DNA of 64,000 nucleotides from Rhodococcus sp. P1Y (GCF_003641205.1 NZ_CP032762.1:4732001-4796000), one strand, 5' to 3'. Numbered from the stretch's first letter, positions 8,130-17,366 are shown. Numbers and translations: made by a program. Notes: a model not told the origin generated them from the letters alone.

Positions 8130-9725
8130 TCAGGCCATCTGGACGCCCGCGATCTCCTCCACCCCACCCTTGCCGTCGAACGACAGCTGCCGGAACGCCA
8201 CCTTCTCGACGAAGAATCTGTCGTGACTCACCAGAATCACCGCACCCGGGAATGCCATGAGGGCGCGTTCGAGGACCTGAGTGCTCTGCAGGTCGAGGTG
8301 GTTGGTCGGTTCGTCGAGCACGATGACGCCTGCTCCGAACAGCAGGCATTGAGCCAACGCCACACGCGCCTTCTGCCCACCGGACAGCACACCGATCTTC
8401 GTCTTGAGGTCCATCTCGGAGAACTGAAGCAGGGTCAGAAAGCGATTGACTTCTTTCTTCGTCGCCGTCAGCGCAAGACTGTCCGGCATGGCGTTGACCG
8501 AGTGCGTGACGGTGTCGTCGGGGTCCAGATCGGCGAGCACACGGTTGTAGTAGATGAACGACGGCGCCTTCGTCTTCCACTTGATCTTGCCGCTGTCGGG
8601 TTTCTCGGCCTCGGTGAGGATGTCCACCAGAGTCGTCTTGCCACAGCCGTTCGGTCCGGTGATCGCAATCCGATCACCGCGGTGAACGGTGAACGAAACA
8701 TCGCGAAAAAGTTGTTGATCTCCATAGCTTTTCGAGATCGACGTAACCTCGGCGAGGTTATCGGGAACATTGAGGCCCCCGTAGATGGCGGTCACGACGG
8801 TATCGACGGGCCTCGGATTTTTGCTTTTCTTGATGTTCGCGAGGCGACGCTTGAGGACACCGCTGGGGTTCTTGACCGCTTCCTTGCGGTCGCTGATCGC
8901 CTCCTGCTCGTAGGCGAGGAGCTGCTGTTCGTTGCTGAACTCGCGTTCGAGATTCTTGAGCCGGAACTGCTTCTGCACAACGTATTCGGAGTAGGAACCG
9001 TCGTAGCTCTGGAGGTGGTGGTTCTCGATCTCGACGATGCCGGTGACGACCTGCTCGAGAAACGCACGGTCGTGGGATACGACGAGCAGGGCGCCGCGGA
9101 AGTCGCGCAACCATCGTTCGAGCCATGCGATACCCGCGACGTCGAGAAAGTTGGTGGGTTCGTCGAGCAGCAGAACGTCGGGTGATTCGATCAGAATCTT
9201 GGCCAACGCTGCGCGGTTCCGCCAACCGCCGGACAACCGCTCGACGGGGAGTTCGCGTCGTTCTGCGGTGAAGCCGAGCATCGACAGCACGGTGTCGATC
9301 TGCTGGTGATAGGTCCAGCCGCCGCTGTTCTCCATCGCGTCCAGCAGTTCGGCCTGGCGGTCGACGAGCTTGTACATCTGCTTCTCGTCGAGATCACCGC
9401 CGAGCGCGGCTTCCACCTCGGCGAGTTCGGTCTCGATCGCGTGGACAGCAGTGAACAGCGATTCGAGCTCGGCCTGGATGCTGCGTCCACCGTCGAGTTC
9501 CGAGAACTGCGAGAAGTACCCGATCCGCGCGCCCTCGGTGACGTCGACGGTGCCGGAATCAGGCGTCTCTCGGCCGAGAAGCAGTTGCAGCAGCGTTGTC
9601 TTGCCGGTGCCGTTTCGGCCGATCAGACCCACACGATCACCGTCGGCGAGCTTGAAGAACACCTCGCGCAGCATCACCTTCCCGTCGTATCCCTTGGCAA
9701 CGTCGTTCAGGCGAATCCAACTCAA
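8130..9725 (-). CDS. ABC-F family ATPase
   Basis: The 531-residue protein has two ABC cassettes and no membrane segments. Walker A sequences are GRNGTGKTT and GPNGCGKTT. Signatures are LSGGWRNR and LSGGQKAR, followed by LLLDEPTNFLD and VLDEPTNHLD. A charged helical linker of about 80 residues near 245-325 joins them. ABC-F proteins act on the ribosome as translation factors or antibiotic-protection factors. Nothing in this copy or its neighbours decides between housekeeping and resistance. Confidence 0.93.
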   Translation of the reverse strand: MSWIRLNDVAKGYDGKVMLREVFFKLADGDRVGLIGRNGTGKTTLLQLLLGRETPDSGTVDVTEGARIGYFSQFSELDGGRSIQAELESLFTAVHAIETELAEVEAALGGDLDEKQMYKLVDRQAELLDAMENSGGWTYHQQIDTVLSMLGFTAERRELPVERLSGGWRNRAALAKILIESPDVLLLDEPTNFLDVAGIAWLERWLRDFRGALLVVSHDRAFLEQVVTGIVEIENHHLQSYDGSYSEYVVQKQFRLKNLEREFSNEQQLLAYEQEAISDRKEAVKNPSGVLKRRLANIKKSKNPRPVDTVVTAIYGGLNVPDNLAEVTSISKSYGDQQLFRDVSFTVHRGDRIAITGPNGCGKTTLVDILTEAEKPDSGKIKWKTKAPSFIYYNRVLADLDPDDTVTHSVNAMPDSLALTATKKEVNRFLTLLQFSEMDLKTKIGVLSGGQKARVALAQCLLFGAGVIVLDEPTNHLDLQSTQVLERALMAFPGAVILVSHDRFFVEKVAFRQLSFDGKGGVEEIAGVQMA

Positions 9726-9821
9726 CGAAATACAACTCCTGGGAATGTGACGGGTGGTGACGGCTCACTCTATCGGTCGGCAATCGCGCGTCCTTAACAA
9801 AACGAATGGTATGACTAATCG

Positions 9822-11051
9822 GTGTCCACACAAGCGAGCAACGTCGACGACAACACACCGCCGGGTCGGCACAACACCCTCATGACGGCGCTCGTCATCA
9901 CCTCGATCGTGGCAACCGGCATCGTCGTCGCAGGCCTCACCGCAACACCGGAGGAACCCGCGCTGACGGTTCAGCCCGTTACCCCGACTCCCACCGAGCC
10001 CCTCCCGCCCGTCGAGGAGTACGTGGTGGTCTATCCGGAGGTCGAGTATCCGACGGCGATTCCGGGGTGCGACACCGTCGACGAACCGATCGAGCCTCAG
10101 TATTCGTCGTATGCATCGAACGGTGAGGAGTTGTACGACAATCCGGTCGCGCCATGGTTCAGCGGCCCGAAAGCTCATCTGATGTCGGCCGCTTTGGTCG
10201 CCGCATTACCTGCGGACACAACGTTTTCCCGCAACACTGTTCCGTACTTCGGACCGATTCCCATGATCGAGGGCTCGGGCGAGGAGGACCCGGTCGACTC
10301 CACCAGCGCGTACGCCGACATCTCGGTCGACGGCAAGTCCGGGTATTTCAGCGTCGGCGTCGCACAGACCGCCCGCGGCGTCCCGTCCTGTGTCGCCGGC
10401 AACCTCGACGAACGAAAATCGCTGCCCGACCGCACCGTCGTCGACACCGATGACACCTGGCGGGAGGTGAACGGCGCCCGTACGTACGAGCGGTCTGCCA
10501 CGGCCTATCGCACCGACGGATCGTGGATCACGGTGTACGTCTCCGGCGCCGACCAGCAGAGCGAGCTGCCCTTGTCACTCGAAGAAGCGACTCGAATCGC
10601 CCTCGATCCAGGGCTCGCCACGACGCCCGCCCCTCCCGCCGGGACCCCGGGCAACGTCGCGGAATGCACGTACGGCGCGGCGACCGACAGCGGACGTCTC
10701 TACTCGGCATCCGAGACCGAAGTGCTGAACACCGCTTTGCAACGCGCCGATACCGGAGCGTTGGTTCCGTCGCCGCCGCTCGGCGCCCTGACCACTGGCT
10801 CCTGGGCAGGCGGGCTATGCCAACTCGTCGACAGCGCTGCCGGACGTTTGTCGGTGTCGTTCGGCGATACCCCCGCTCCGGCTGCGGGCGATTCCGACTC
10901 TGTTCCGTTGAATCCTGGTTCGTTCGGCGGCGGCACGTCGGTCTCGGTCACCACCCCTTCCGGCAAGGGCGTCACGGTCGAGACCGAACAGCCCTGGGAT
11001 CCAACAGATTTGGAACGAATTGCCTCGACTCCCGGATTGGACCTACCGTGA
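9822..11051 (+). CDS. Membrane-anchored exported protein of unknown function
   Basis: The 409-residue product has a short cytoplasmic tail, one membrane helix near residues 21-40 (LMTALVITSIVATGIVVAG), a Pro/Thr/Glu-rich linker and a long outer domain containing several Cys. The family is not recognised. It starts with GTG, and no good ribosome site is visible, so the transcript may be leaderless. Its stop overlaps the GTG start of the beta-propeller gene by four bases (GTGA), so the two are translationally coupled and probably work together at the cell surface. Confidence 0.65.
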   Translation: MSTQASNVDDNTPPGRHNTLMTALVITSIVATGIVVAGLTATPEEPALTVQPVTPTPTEPLPPVEEYVVVYPEVEYPTAIPGCDTVDEPIEPQYSSYASNGEELYDNPVAPWFSGPKAHLMSAALVAALPADTTFSRNTVPYFGPIPMIEGSGEEDPVDSTSAYADISVDGKSGYFSVGVAQTARGVPSCVAGNLDERKSLPDRTVVDTDDTWREVNGARTYERSATAYRTDGSWITVYVSGADQQSELPLSLEEATRIALDPGLATTPAPPAGTPGNVAECTYGAATDSGRLYSASETEVLNTALQRADTGALVPSPPLGALTTGSWAGGLCQLVDSAAGRLSVSFGDTPAPAAGDSDSVPLNPGSFGGGTSVSVTTPSGKGVTVETEQPWDPTDLERIASTPGLDLP

Positions 11052-12430
11052 ATCAGACTGCCCGCCTGACGATAGCGGCCGGCGTCGCCGCGGTGAGCGT
11101 GGTCGCTGCGGGAGTCGTACTGGCGCAGGACCGCACGACGACGATCAAGCGGGTCACCGACGCATCTCCGGCGGCACCCGGTCTCGCCTGGTCGACCACA
11201 CCTTCCGACCTCGGCGTCGAAGGAGCAATGTTCGCCGACCCGCGGACGGGCTCGGAGTACTCGTGGGGCGTCGGTTCTATCCACATCGACGACACCCTGA
11301 TCACTCTCGCCGTGGTTCCAGACGAGTATCTCGGCAACTCGGACGCACACATGATCGGGCTCGACGCGCACACCGGTGACAAGAAATGGTTGACGCCGGC
11401 GCCCGGATTGGCCGCATGCTCGGAACAGCCTTTGGACGGCCAACTCGTGTGCCACCGTCCGTCGTACGGCGAGCAAACTGGTCTGGTCACCTTCGACGTC
11501 GAGACCGGCGAGTCCCGCGAATTCGACACCGCGTCAGAAATTTTCGCGGCAACAGTAGCCAACGAACGCCTGTACGTCGCCGAAGGCGATCTGGAAGGCG
11601 CCGAGGTCACTCTGCATCGCGGGACACTCGAAGATTTCGACGCCGACTGGAGTGAGCCGATCTATGTGTGGGCGGGGTGGGAGGACCAGTATGCGGACCA
11701 ACTGAAAGTCGGGTCCGAGGTGGGTTACTTCGACCTCGGCGGCGGATTCGCGACCTTCGACGCGGTGACGGGCCGCGAGACATGGTCGACGGATGTGCTC
11801 GACGACTGTCTGACAGCTCAGTACCGAACCGCGGGCGACCTCGCGATCGCATCGACGTACGAGTGCGGCAGCACCTCCGGCGAGGTCACCGGGACAACCG
11901 CATTCACTCGGGACGGCGACGTTCTGGCCAGCCGCGAGGGACCGGCCGTGCACAGCCTGTCCACCGACCAGCCGTCGGACATCTCGATTCCCGTCGTGTT
12001 GGGCGACGCCGCTTTCGACCGAACCACCGGAGAACAGCTGTGGCAGAACGACCTTCTCGTATTCGACTATCCCGGTGACGAATACAACGAACCGCGCACG
12101 CAGGGAACCCTGACCGCTGTCATCGGCGACGTGGGTCTACTCGGATTCGACGGCAGCACCATCGGTATCGATCTACGCACCGGTGAGCAGCTCTGGAGAA
12201 CGGCTGAGACGCGTTCGCTCATCGGCACGGACGCCGACACCGTCATCTTCTCGTCCGGCAGCGAACTCGGCGCAGTCGATGTGCGCACCGGTTCGGTCCT
12301 GTGGACACTCGAGCCGGGCAAGCTTGCACCCGACGCCGACTCCTCGCTCGACACTTTCGTCGAAGGCAGCGGTGGCTCGTACCTTCTGCAGTCCGGGTCC
12401 ACAGTGGTGAAGCTGGAGCCGCTGCCCTGA
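11048..12430 (+). CDS. Exported PQQ-like beta-propeller protein
   Basis: The 460-residue protein has an N-terminal signal anchor (AAGVAAVSVVAAGVVLA) and then repeated blades with the pattern D-x-x-T-G-x-x-x-W (for example LDAHTGDKKWL, FDAVTGRETWS, IDLRTGEQLWR, VDVRTGSVLWT). This is a BamB/PQQ-like propeller, usually a scaffold or sensor domain outside the membrane. Its GTG start overlaps the upstream stop. A larger propeller of similar type is encoded at 33779-36107. Confidence 0.8.
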   Translation: MNQTARLTIAAGVAAVSVVAAGVVLAQDRTTTIKRVTDASPAAPGLAWSTTPSDLGVEGAMFADPRTGSEYSWGVGSIHIDDTLITLAVVPDEYLGNSDAHMIGLDAHTGDKKWLTPAPGLAACSEQPLDGQLVCHRPSYGEQTGLVTFDVETGESREFDTASEIFAATVANERLYVAEGDLEGAEVTLHRGTLEDFDADWSEPIYVWAGWEDQYADQLKVGSEVGYFDLGGGFATFDAVTGRETWSTDVLDDCLTAQYRTAGDLAIASTYECGSTSGEVTGTTAFTRDGDVLASREGPAVHSLSTDQPSDISIPVVLGDAAFDRTTGEQLWQNDLLVFDYPGDEYNEPRTQGTLTAVIGDVGLLGFDGSTIGIDLRTGEQLWRTAETRSLIGTDADTVIFSSGSELGAVDVRTGSVLWTLEPGKLAPDADSSLDTFVEGSGGSYLLQSGSTVVKLEPLP

Positions 12431-12438
12431 CTTGTCGG

Positions 12439-13449
12439 TCAGCGCACGGATCGGTCTGGCTCCCCACGAAACCGTGAGACGCTGCCGTCGATGCGGAGCT
12501 TCTTCCACAGGTATCGTGATGCGCGGTTCATCATTCCGAGTTCGACTGCGAGCATGCGGACGTCACCGAAGTACGACTGCAATTGCTCACTCCCAGTCGG
12601 CCCGTCCCAGTAAGCCTCTTTGACTATTTCGCGCGGAATTCCCAGGTCTTTCGCGAGTTTTCGCGAGGGGGCCATGATCACTCCGGCGAGCCAGCGCATG
12701 ATGATCGGCGTCGACACCGACACAAGCCATTTCGTCGCCCGGCCCTGGTTCGGATAATGCTGACGAAGGAAGTGGTGCGCAAACGAGATGTGCCGAGCTT
12801 CCTCGGCGATGTGAATCTCCATGGTGCGCAACATTGCCGGCGGAACGTCCTTGCCCTGACGGATGACTTCCTTCTGCCAGTGATCGATCGGCTCCTCCCC
12901 AGCCAGGATCCCGACGAAGAAGATCAGCGGGAGCGAGGCCCCCAGCATCCCCATCACCGGCGATGCCAGGCGGAAGTCGGTGCGCATGCCCGGCACATCG
13001 GCGCCCGACCTGTTCACCAGCTCCTGGAACATCTGGATGTGGTTGCACTCCTCGGTGATCTCGTGGAGGCAGTATCGGAACTCGAGCGAATTGTTCGGCA
13101 TCGCCATGATGAACTGCATCATTCCGCGGATAAGGATGCTCTCGAAGGCCGCGCCGACCTTGACTGCGTTGATCAGCAGATGATGGCCGATCTCGATTCG
13201 ACGATCCGCCGGTAAGCCCTGATACCAGGCTGTACCGCCGAGAGGGTGGTAGTCGGGCAGCGCCCACCTGGGATCGTCGGGAGTCATCTGGAACTCGGCC
13301 GAGTCCCAGTCGATGTCCAGGTAGGGATCGAAGTTCCGCCTGACCGACCCCTCCGACAGCACGTCGAGCATCTCTCGATAGGACTCGACGGATGGCCTCG
13401 TATCCACGACGGTGCGACGACGCTTCTTGCTGCGACTAACGGTAACCAT
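12439..13449 (-). CDS. AurF-like diiron N-oxygenase/ferritin-like protein
   Basis: The 336-residue helical protein carries paired iron-ligand motifs of the AurF group: EFRYCLHEITEECNHIQMF near the middle and EIHIAEEARHISFAHHFL later. AurF enzymes are diiron oxygenases acting on amines; many homologues are annotated only as diiron oxygenase or metal-dependent hydrolase. A longer in-frame extension to 13812 lacks family-like sequence. The start at 13449 has AGAGGG three bases before it. No biosynthetic cluster surrounds it, so the substrate is unknown. Confidence 0.75.
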   Translation of the reverse strand: MVTVSRSKKRRRTVVDTRPSVESYREMLDVLSEGSVRRNFDPYLDIDWDSAEFQMTPDDPRWALPDYHPLGGTAWYQGLPADRRIEIGHHLLINAVKVGAAFESILIRGMMQFIMAMPNNSLEFRYCLHEITEECNHIQMFQELVNRSGADVPGMRTDFRLASPVMGMLGASLPLIFFVGILAGEEPIDHWQKEVIRQGKDVPPAMLRTMEIHIAEEARHISFAHHFLRQHYPNQGRATKWLVSVSTPIIMRWLAGVIMAPSRKLAKDLGIPREIVKEAYWDGPTGSEQLQSYFGDVRMLAVELGMMNRASRYLWKKLRIDGSVSRFRGEPDRSVR

Positions 13450-13578
13450 GCGCCCTCTTTCTCTCCAGATACTTGGCTTCGACGTGGTCCGAGCTCGACC
13501 ATGCGAAAACAAGCTACGTTGCTGGTAATCCAAGTTACACACAACCTGCATGGATGGGAAGGGTGCGCACATACGACG

Positions 13579-13615
13579 AAGCCCGGACGCAGCAACGGTC
13601 GCTGCGTCCGGGCTT
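13579..13615. terminator. Strong hairpin terminator after aztD
   Basis: AAGCCCGGACGCAGC (13579-13593) and GCTGCGTCCGGGCTT (13601-13615) form a perfect 15-bp stem with a seven-base loop, 16 bases beyond the aztD stop. It most likely ends aztD transcription. Confidence 0.85.
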
Positions 13616-13631
13616 GATGCCTGGGCTTGAT

Positions 13632-14867
13632 CTATCCGGTGACGCCGGTCAGCTCGTTCGGGGTGTGCGCGAGCTCCCCCGTTGCCGAGATGGTTCCGGA
13701 CGCCAAGTCGACGGCATGGACGGAGTCCGTGGCCGGCTCGGAGACGTACGCGGTGCCGTCCTGGACGAACAGCGCCGGACGCGGTTCCTGCCACTTGACG
13801 GGCTCTTCCCACGCGCCGACGACGGGGATGGTCTTGGTGACGGCCTTGGTGTTCACGTCGATCACATGAAGCGCACCGTCGGTGCCGAGCACGATCGCCT
13901 CACCGTTCGGTCCACGCCCGAGCGAGCGAAACGTGTAGCTGGTGCCGAGGTCGACGAGGGTGAGCTCGCCAGTCGCCGTGTCGGTGAGCGAGACGCGCGT
14001 CGGACGCTCGAGTTCGGCGTCGGGATCGGTCTTGTAGTCACCCAGGAGAACGGGCGAATTTTCGTCGCCGGCCTGGTTTCCGATGCGGCCGTAGGCATCC
14101 GGACTCTGCACCTTGCTGATCGTGCCGTCGCGGTAGATGAGCAGGCCATCCTGGCACCCTACGACGACGGTTTCGTTCGCGGCGACGGCCTCACCGTGCA
14201 CGCCGGGGCAGTCTTCGTTTCGAGCGATCTCGTTGCGGTCGGCGTCGAGTACGACGATGCCGGTGCGCTCGTCCTCGTTACCGACGGTAGTCAGCAGCGA
14301 TCCGTCCGAAAGCTCCACGGCTACACCGTGATGAGCTTCCGGGGTGGTGTAGGACTCGGCTTCGGGCTTGGTGCCCTCCAACAATGCAGCGGACTCGAAC
14401 ACCTCGACCTTGCCGGTACCGTCGTCGAACAACACGGTCTTACCGTCGTGACGCACGACGTGACCGGGAGTGGTGGCGTCGAACTTGATGTCGGTCAGCG
14501 CGGGCGTCGAGGTGTAGTACTGCGAACCCTCGGTCCACGTTCCAGCGTCCAGGGCGGTGAACGCACCCGATCCGCTCACGAACACGTGGCGTCCGTCGCC
14601 GGCCGGGTTGAGCCGAGTGAAACCGTCGATGCCGGTGATGTCCTCGACGGTGTCCAATGTCGTGGCATCGAGAATCAGAACTCCGCCGTCGTAGCTGGTG
14701 GCGATCCGGGGAGTTGCCTGCGACACGCTCTCCGCGGCAGCGGTTTCGGTAGGCGCGTCGGCGGCTGCGTCGGTCGAGGATTCGGATGAACAGGCTGCGA
14801 GCAGTGCAACCGAGGTGCCCAACGCGACGACTGCGCCGAGCGAACGATAGGAGCGAATGGTCTTCAT
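13632..14867 (-). CDS. aztD: AztD-type zinc metallochaperone lipoprotein
   Basis: The 411-residue product has a lipoprotein signal ending LLAACSS and then a beta-propeller with His- and Asp-rich loops, including EAHHGVAVELSDG and CPGVHGEAV. AztD is an extracytoplasmic protein that hands zinc to the substrate-binding protein AztC. It is transcribed apart from aztC, with a Zur-box-like site at 14885-14906 just upstream and a strong terminator downstream. The ATG at 14867 is preferred to an in-frame TTG six bases earlier because it begins a normal signal peptide. A second, frameshifted homologue lies at 15886-17099. Confidence 0.85.
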   Translation of the reverse strand: MKTIRSYRSLGAVVALGTSVALLAACSSESSTDAAADAPTETAAAESVSQATPRIATSYDGGVLILDATTLDTVEDITGIDGFTRLNPAGDGRHVFVSGSGAFTALDAGTWTEGSQYYTSTPALTDIKFDATTPGHVVRHDGKTVLFDDGTGKVEVFESAALLEGTKPEAESYTTPEAHHGVAVELSDGSLLTTVGNEDERTGIVVLDADRNEIARNEDCPGVHGEAVAANETVVVGCQDGLLIYRDGTISKVQSPDAYGRIGNQAGDENSPVLLGDYKTDPDAELERPTRVSLTDTATGELTLVDLGTSYTFRSLGRGPNGEAIVLGTDGALHVIDVNTKAVTKTIPVVGAWEEPVKWQEPRPALFVQDGTAYVSEPATDSVHAVDLASGTISATGELAHTPNELTGVTG

Positions 14868-14884
14868 ACACAAAGAAGTACAGG

Positions 14885-14906
14885 TCTTTGCAAATGATTG
14901 TCAAAG
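14885..14906. promoter_or_regulatory. Zur-box-like site upstream of aztD
   Basis: TTTGCAAATGATTGTCAAAG is close to actinobacterial Zur operators, whose core is like AAATGATTNTCA, and lies 18 bases before the aztD start. Zur normally represses zinc uptake genes when zinc is plentiful. The site is an inference from motif and context. Confidence 0.6.
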
Positions 14907-14943
14907 CCTATAGTGCGCACAGTTGCATGTGTGGCGCTCCGCG

Positions 14944-14989
14944 CCCGTGCGCGCGTAGTTACGCCCCGACGTAACTACGCGCGCACGGG
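14944..14989. repeat. Perfect 20-bp hairpin, copy 3 of the intergenic repeat
   Basis: Arms at 14944-14963 and 14970-14989 are perfect reverse complements of 20 bases around a six-base loop. The arm contains CGTGCGCGCGTA, shared with the elements at 2522-2611 and 6062-6162. It starts just beyond the aztC stop codon at 14996, so it may also end aztC transcription. Confidence 0.8.
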
Positions 14990-14995
14990 GAGAGG

Positions 14996-15889
14996 TCAGC
15001 TCAAGCCTGCCGCGATTGCCGTCGAGTTGAATTCCATCATCTTCAGATAGGTAGGGGCTTCGGAGTTTTCGTCTCCGAGCGATTCGGTGAAGAGCTTCAC
15101 AACCTCGACCTGCACGCCCGCTTCCGACGCCATCACCTGTGCGAGCCGATCCGGCTGAGAGGAGTCGACGAAGATCGTGCGCACGCCTGCACCTCGGACG
15201 GTGCTTGCGAGGTCGGACAAGTCCGATGCACTCGGCGATGCGAGCGTCGTTCCACTGGGGATTACCGCACCGATCACCTCGAAGTCGTACCGATCGGCCA
15301 GGTACCCGAAGACGTGATGATTCGTCACCAGCTTCCGTTGCTCGGGCGCTATGGCGCCGAACTGCTCGGACATTCGGGCGTCCGATTCGACGAGCCGCGA
15401 ATCGTATTCCGCTGCAGCGTCGTCGACGTTCACACCCTCGACGTTCGAGTTGACGGCGTCGCGGATGAGACTGACGACGGCGCGCATTCGCTCCGGATCT
15501 GTCCAGATGTGCGGGTCCTCGGCGCCGGACGACTGCCCACTCGCGTACTGGATCGGATCAGCCGCCGGTCCTGCTTCGATCACCTCGATACCCTCCGATC
15601 GCGCGGCGTCGATGGTTTTCGCAACGCCTTCCTCCAGCCCGAGACCGTTGGCTATCAGCAGGTCGGCGGATTCCACGCGGGCAGCTTCCGAAGCGGAGAT
15701 CTCGAACGAGTGCGGATCCGAGTTCGGGGGCATCAACACCAGGACATCCGCCTGATCCCCGACGATGTTCGAGGTGATGTCACCGAGGATGTTGGTCGTC
15801 ACGACGATGACGGGTTTACCCGAACTCCCGGTGCTGGAACAGCCGGCCAGAGCAAGCGCGGCGACGATTAAGAGCAGAAGCTTTTTCAC
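14996..15889 (-). CDS. aztC: Zinc ABC transporter substrate-binding lipoprotein AztC
   Basis: The 297-residue product has a lipobox (LALAGCSS) and the cluster A-I metal-binding fold. Likely zinc ligands are His in PPNSDPHSFE, His in EDPHIWTDP and His in VTNHHVFGYL; a later Asp is also expected. It captures zinc outside the cell and delivers it to AztB. The GTG start overlaps the upstream aztD-like stop by four bases (GTGA), so translation is coupled. A frameshift in that upstream gene could reduce coupling. Confidence 0.88.
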   Translation of the reverse strand: MKKLLLLIVAALALAGCSSTGSSGKPVIVVTTNILGDITSNIVGDQADVLVLMPPNSDPHSFEISASEAARVESADLLIANGLGLEEGVAKTIDAARSEGIEVIEAGPAADPIQYASGQSSGAEDPHIWTDPERMRAVVSLIRDAVNSNVEGVNVDDAAAEYDSRLVESDARMSEQFGAIAPEQRKLVTNHHVFGYLADRYDFEVIGAVIPSGTTLASPSASDLSDLASTVRGAGVRTIFVDSSQPDRLAQVMASEAGVQVEVVKLFTESLGDENSEAPTYLKMMEFNSTAIAAGLS

Positions 15890-17099
15890 GATCCCACCAC
15901 GCCGATCGACGCAGGCGAGAAGCCGATGTCGAAGGTCCGAGCGAGTCGGCCCGAATCGCGGTAGTCGATTTCGAGGACGGTGTCGGCCGCCGGATCGGAG
16001 ACGTAGGCGCGGGTACCGGCGACCTGCATCGTCGGTTCGGGATCGCCGTCCTTCCACCGGGCGCCGAGCACCGGCGTCGAAGACAGTTCTGCCCCGGTCA
16101 CCGCGTCGAAGACCCGGAACGTGCCGTCGGCCTGAATGGAAAACACTGTCTTCCCGTCACTCGAGATTCCCGACGCCAGTGCCTCGTCCGCCGTTCGGGC
16201 CGAGGTCCACTCCCCTGACCTGGTGTCGAGCACGAGCACACCGGTGGCAGTCGGCGCTGTGACGAGCGATCCCCTGGTGCCGTGTTCGAGCGACCATGCC
16301 CTGACGTCAGCAGTCGGGTAGGCGAATTTGGCGGTAGTGAAATCCGAGTCGACTTTCAGTACCCCGTCCGCACATGCGACGACGAAGTAGTTCGAGAAAA
16401 CCGCTTCACCGTGCATTTCGGGACAGCTTCCGTCCAGTGCTTTCACGACTTCGCCTGCCTCGTTGCGCAGTTCGAGCCCGGTCGGGAGGTCCTCTTCGGT
16501 GCCGCCCGTCGAGACGACGAAGTGGTCGGCCAGGGCACCGCGATGCCATGGTGCGGTTCGCTGTCGATCGTCGCCGCAACCGTCGATTCACCCTTGCTGA
16601 GGGAATCGAAGTCGACGACCTCGGCGGTACCGCTGCCATCGAAGAACACCGCAACCTTCCGGTCCCCCGCAATGACGTGAACTGGCTTGTCGCCGTTCAC
16701 CGTTCCGATCTCACCGGGATCTTTGGTGTACGAGTGAGTGTGGTCGCCGTGGTCGATGGTCCACGATCCCGGATCCAGCAGACGCGCACTCTCGTCATCG
16801 GTGGCGACCACGTATCGATTGTTGACAGTCGTGAGACTGGCCGGGTTCTCGCCGTCGAACGTGTGCACGGACTCTTCCGTCGCGACATCGATGACCTCGA
16901 TGCGCCCGGAGTCGGCGTCGGCGATCACGAGTCGGGGCTCGGGCCCCTCGACCTCGGTCGATCCAGCTTCGGCCGCCAGGTCACTGCCCGCGCGTGCAGC
17001 GCCGGTCGACGGTTCCTCCGTGGGCTGTTCTGCACTGCTGCACCCCGCAATGGTTAGGGCGACGACGCCGACGGTCAGAACACTCTTGCGCGCGAACAC
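15886..17099 (-). pseudogene. aztD: Second aztD-like gene split by a one-base frameshift
   Basis: Two overlapping reading frames together encode one AztD-like protein of about 404 residues. The N-terminal part (17099 down to about 16536) has a lipobox (TIAGCSS) and reaches DSEPHHGIAV. The C-terminal part continues in another frame with ALADHFVVSTGG, CPEMHGEAV and the propeller end. The break maps near 16536 and is explained by one missing base. It may be a real mutation or a sequencing error. The frames otherwise show no decay and match the intact aztD along their length. It lies between aztB and aztC on the same strand, with a Zur-box-like site upstream. Confidence 0.8.
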
Positions 17100-17118
17100 A
17101 GACTCCCCTATCAGGAAT

Positions 17119-17137
17119 GATAACGATTGTCGTTAAT
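17119..17137. promoter_or_regulatory. Zur-box-like palindrome upstream of the aztD-like/aztC operon
   Basis: TAACGA (17121-17126) and TCGTTA (17130-17135) are perfect six-base arms around TTG, within GATAACGATTGTCGTTAATG. The site lies 20 bases before the second aztD start, and its core resembles the sites upstream of aztD and between aztA and aztB. Confidence 0.7.
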
Positions 17138-17180
17138 GTTAAACCATTGTTCAAGGTTCACTCACATTGGCCGTCCGGGG

Positions 17181-17366
17181 GGTGACCGAATGTCTCATTC
17201 GGTCACTTGGCCGGACCGAATGTCTCATTCGGTCACCTGGCCGGACCGAATGTCCGTCTCAGTCACTCAGAGTGTGCGACTGTCTCATTCGGTCACCCGC
17301 GCACTAGCGACCGACTCATTCGGTCACCCCGAGCACTAGCGAACGACTCATTCGGTCACCCCGAGC
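17181..17366. repeat. Tandem palindrome array of six units, about 30-bp period
   Basis: The motif CATTCGGTCAC begins at 17196, 17226, 17286, 17317 and 17349, with a degenerate unit near 17256. The first two units are full palindromes, GTGACCGAATG, TCT, CATTCGGTCAC; later units keep mainly the right arm. The spacing is 30-32 bases. The last unit contains the aztB stop codon at 17356-17358. There are no spacer-like unique segments of CRISPR type. Confidence 0.85.

Noticed and set aside
8058..9185. 375-codon open frame on the plus strand
   Set aside because: It is antisense to the ABC-F gene, whose motifs are unmistakable.
13450..13812. N-terminal extension of the AurF-like protein
   Set aside because: The extra residues are Arg-rich, overlap the terminator and the aztD end, and there is a good ribosome site for 13449.
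13473..14789. 438-codon open frame on the plus strand
   Set aside because: It lies antisense to aztD and the AurF-like start; the composition is Arg/Gly/Val-rich shadow coding with no family features.
17181..17366. Possible CRISPR array
   Set aside because: Units are palindromic and follow each other at 30-32 bases without unique spacers, and there are no cas genes.
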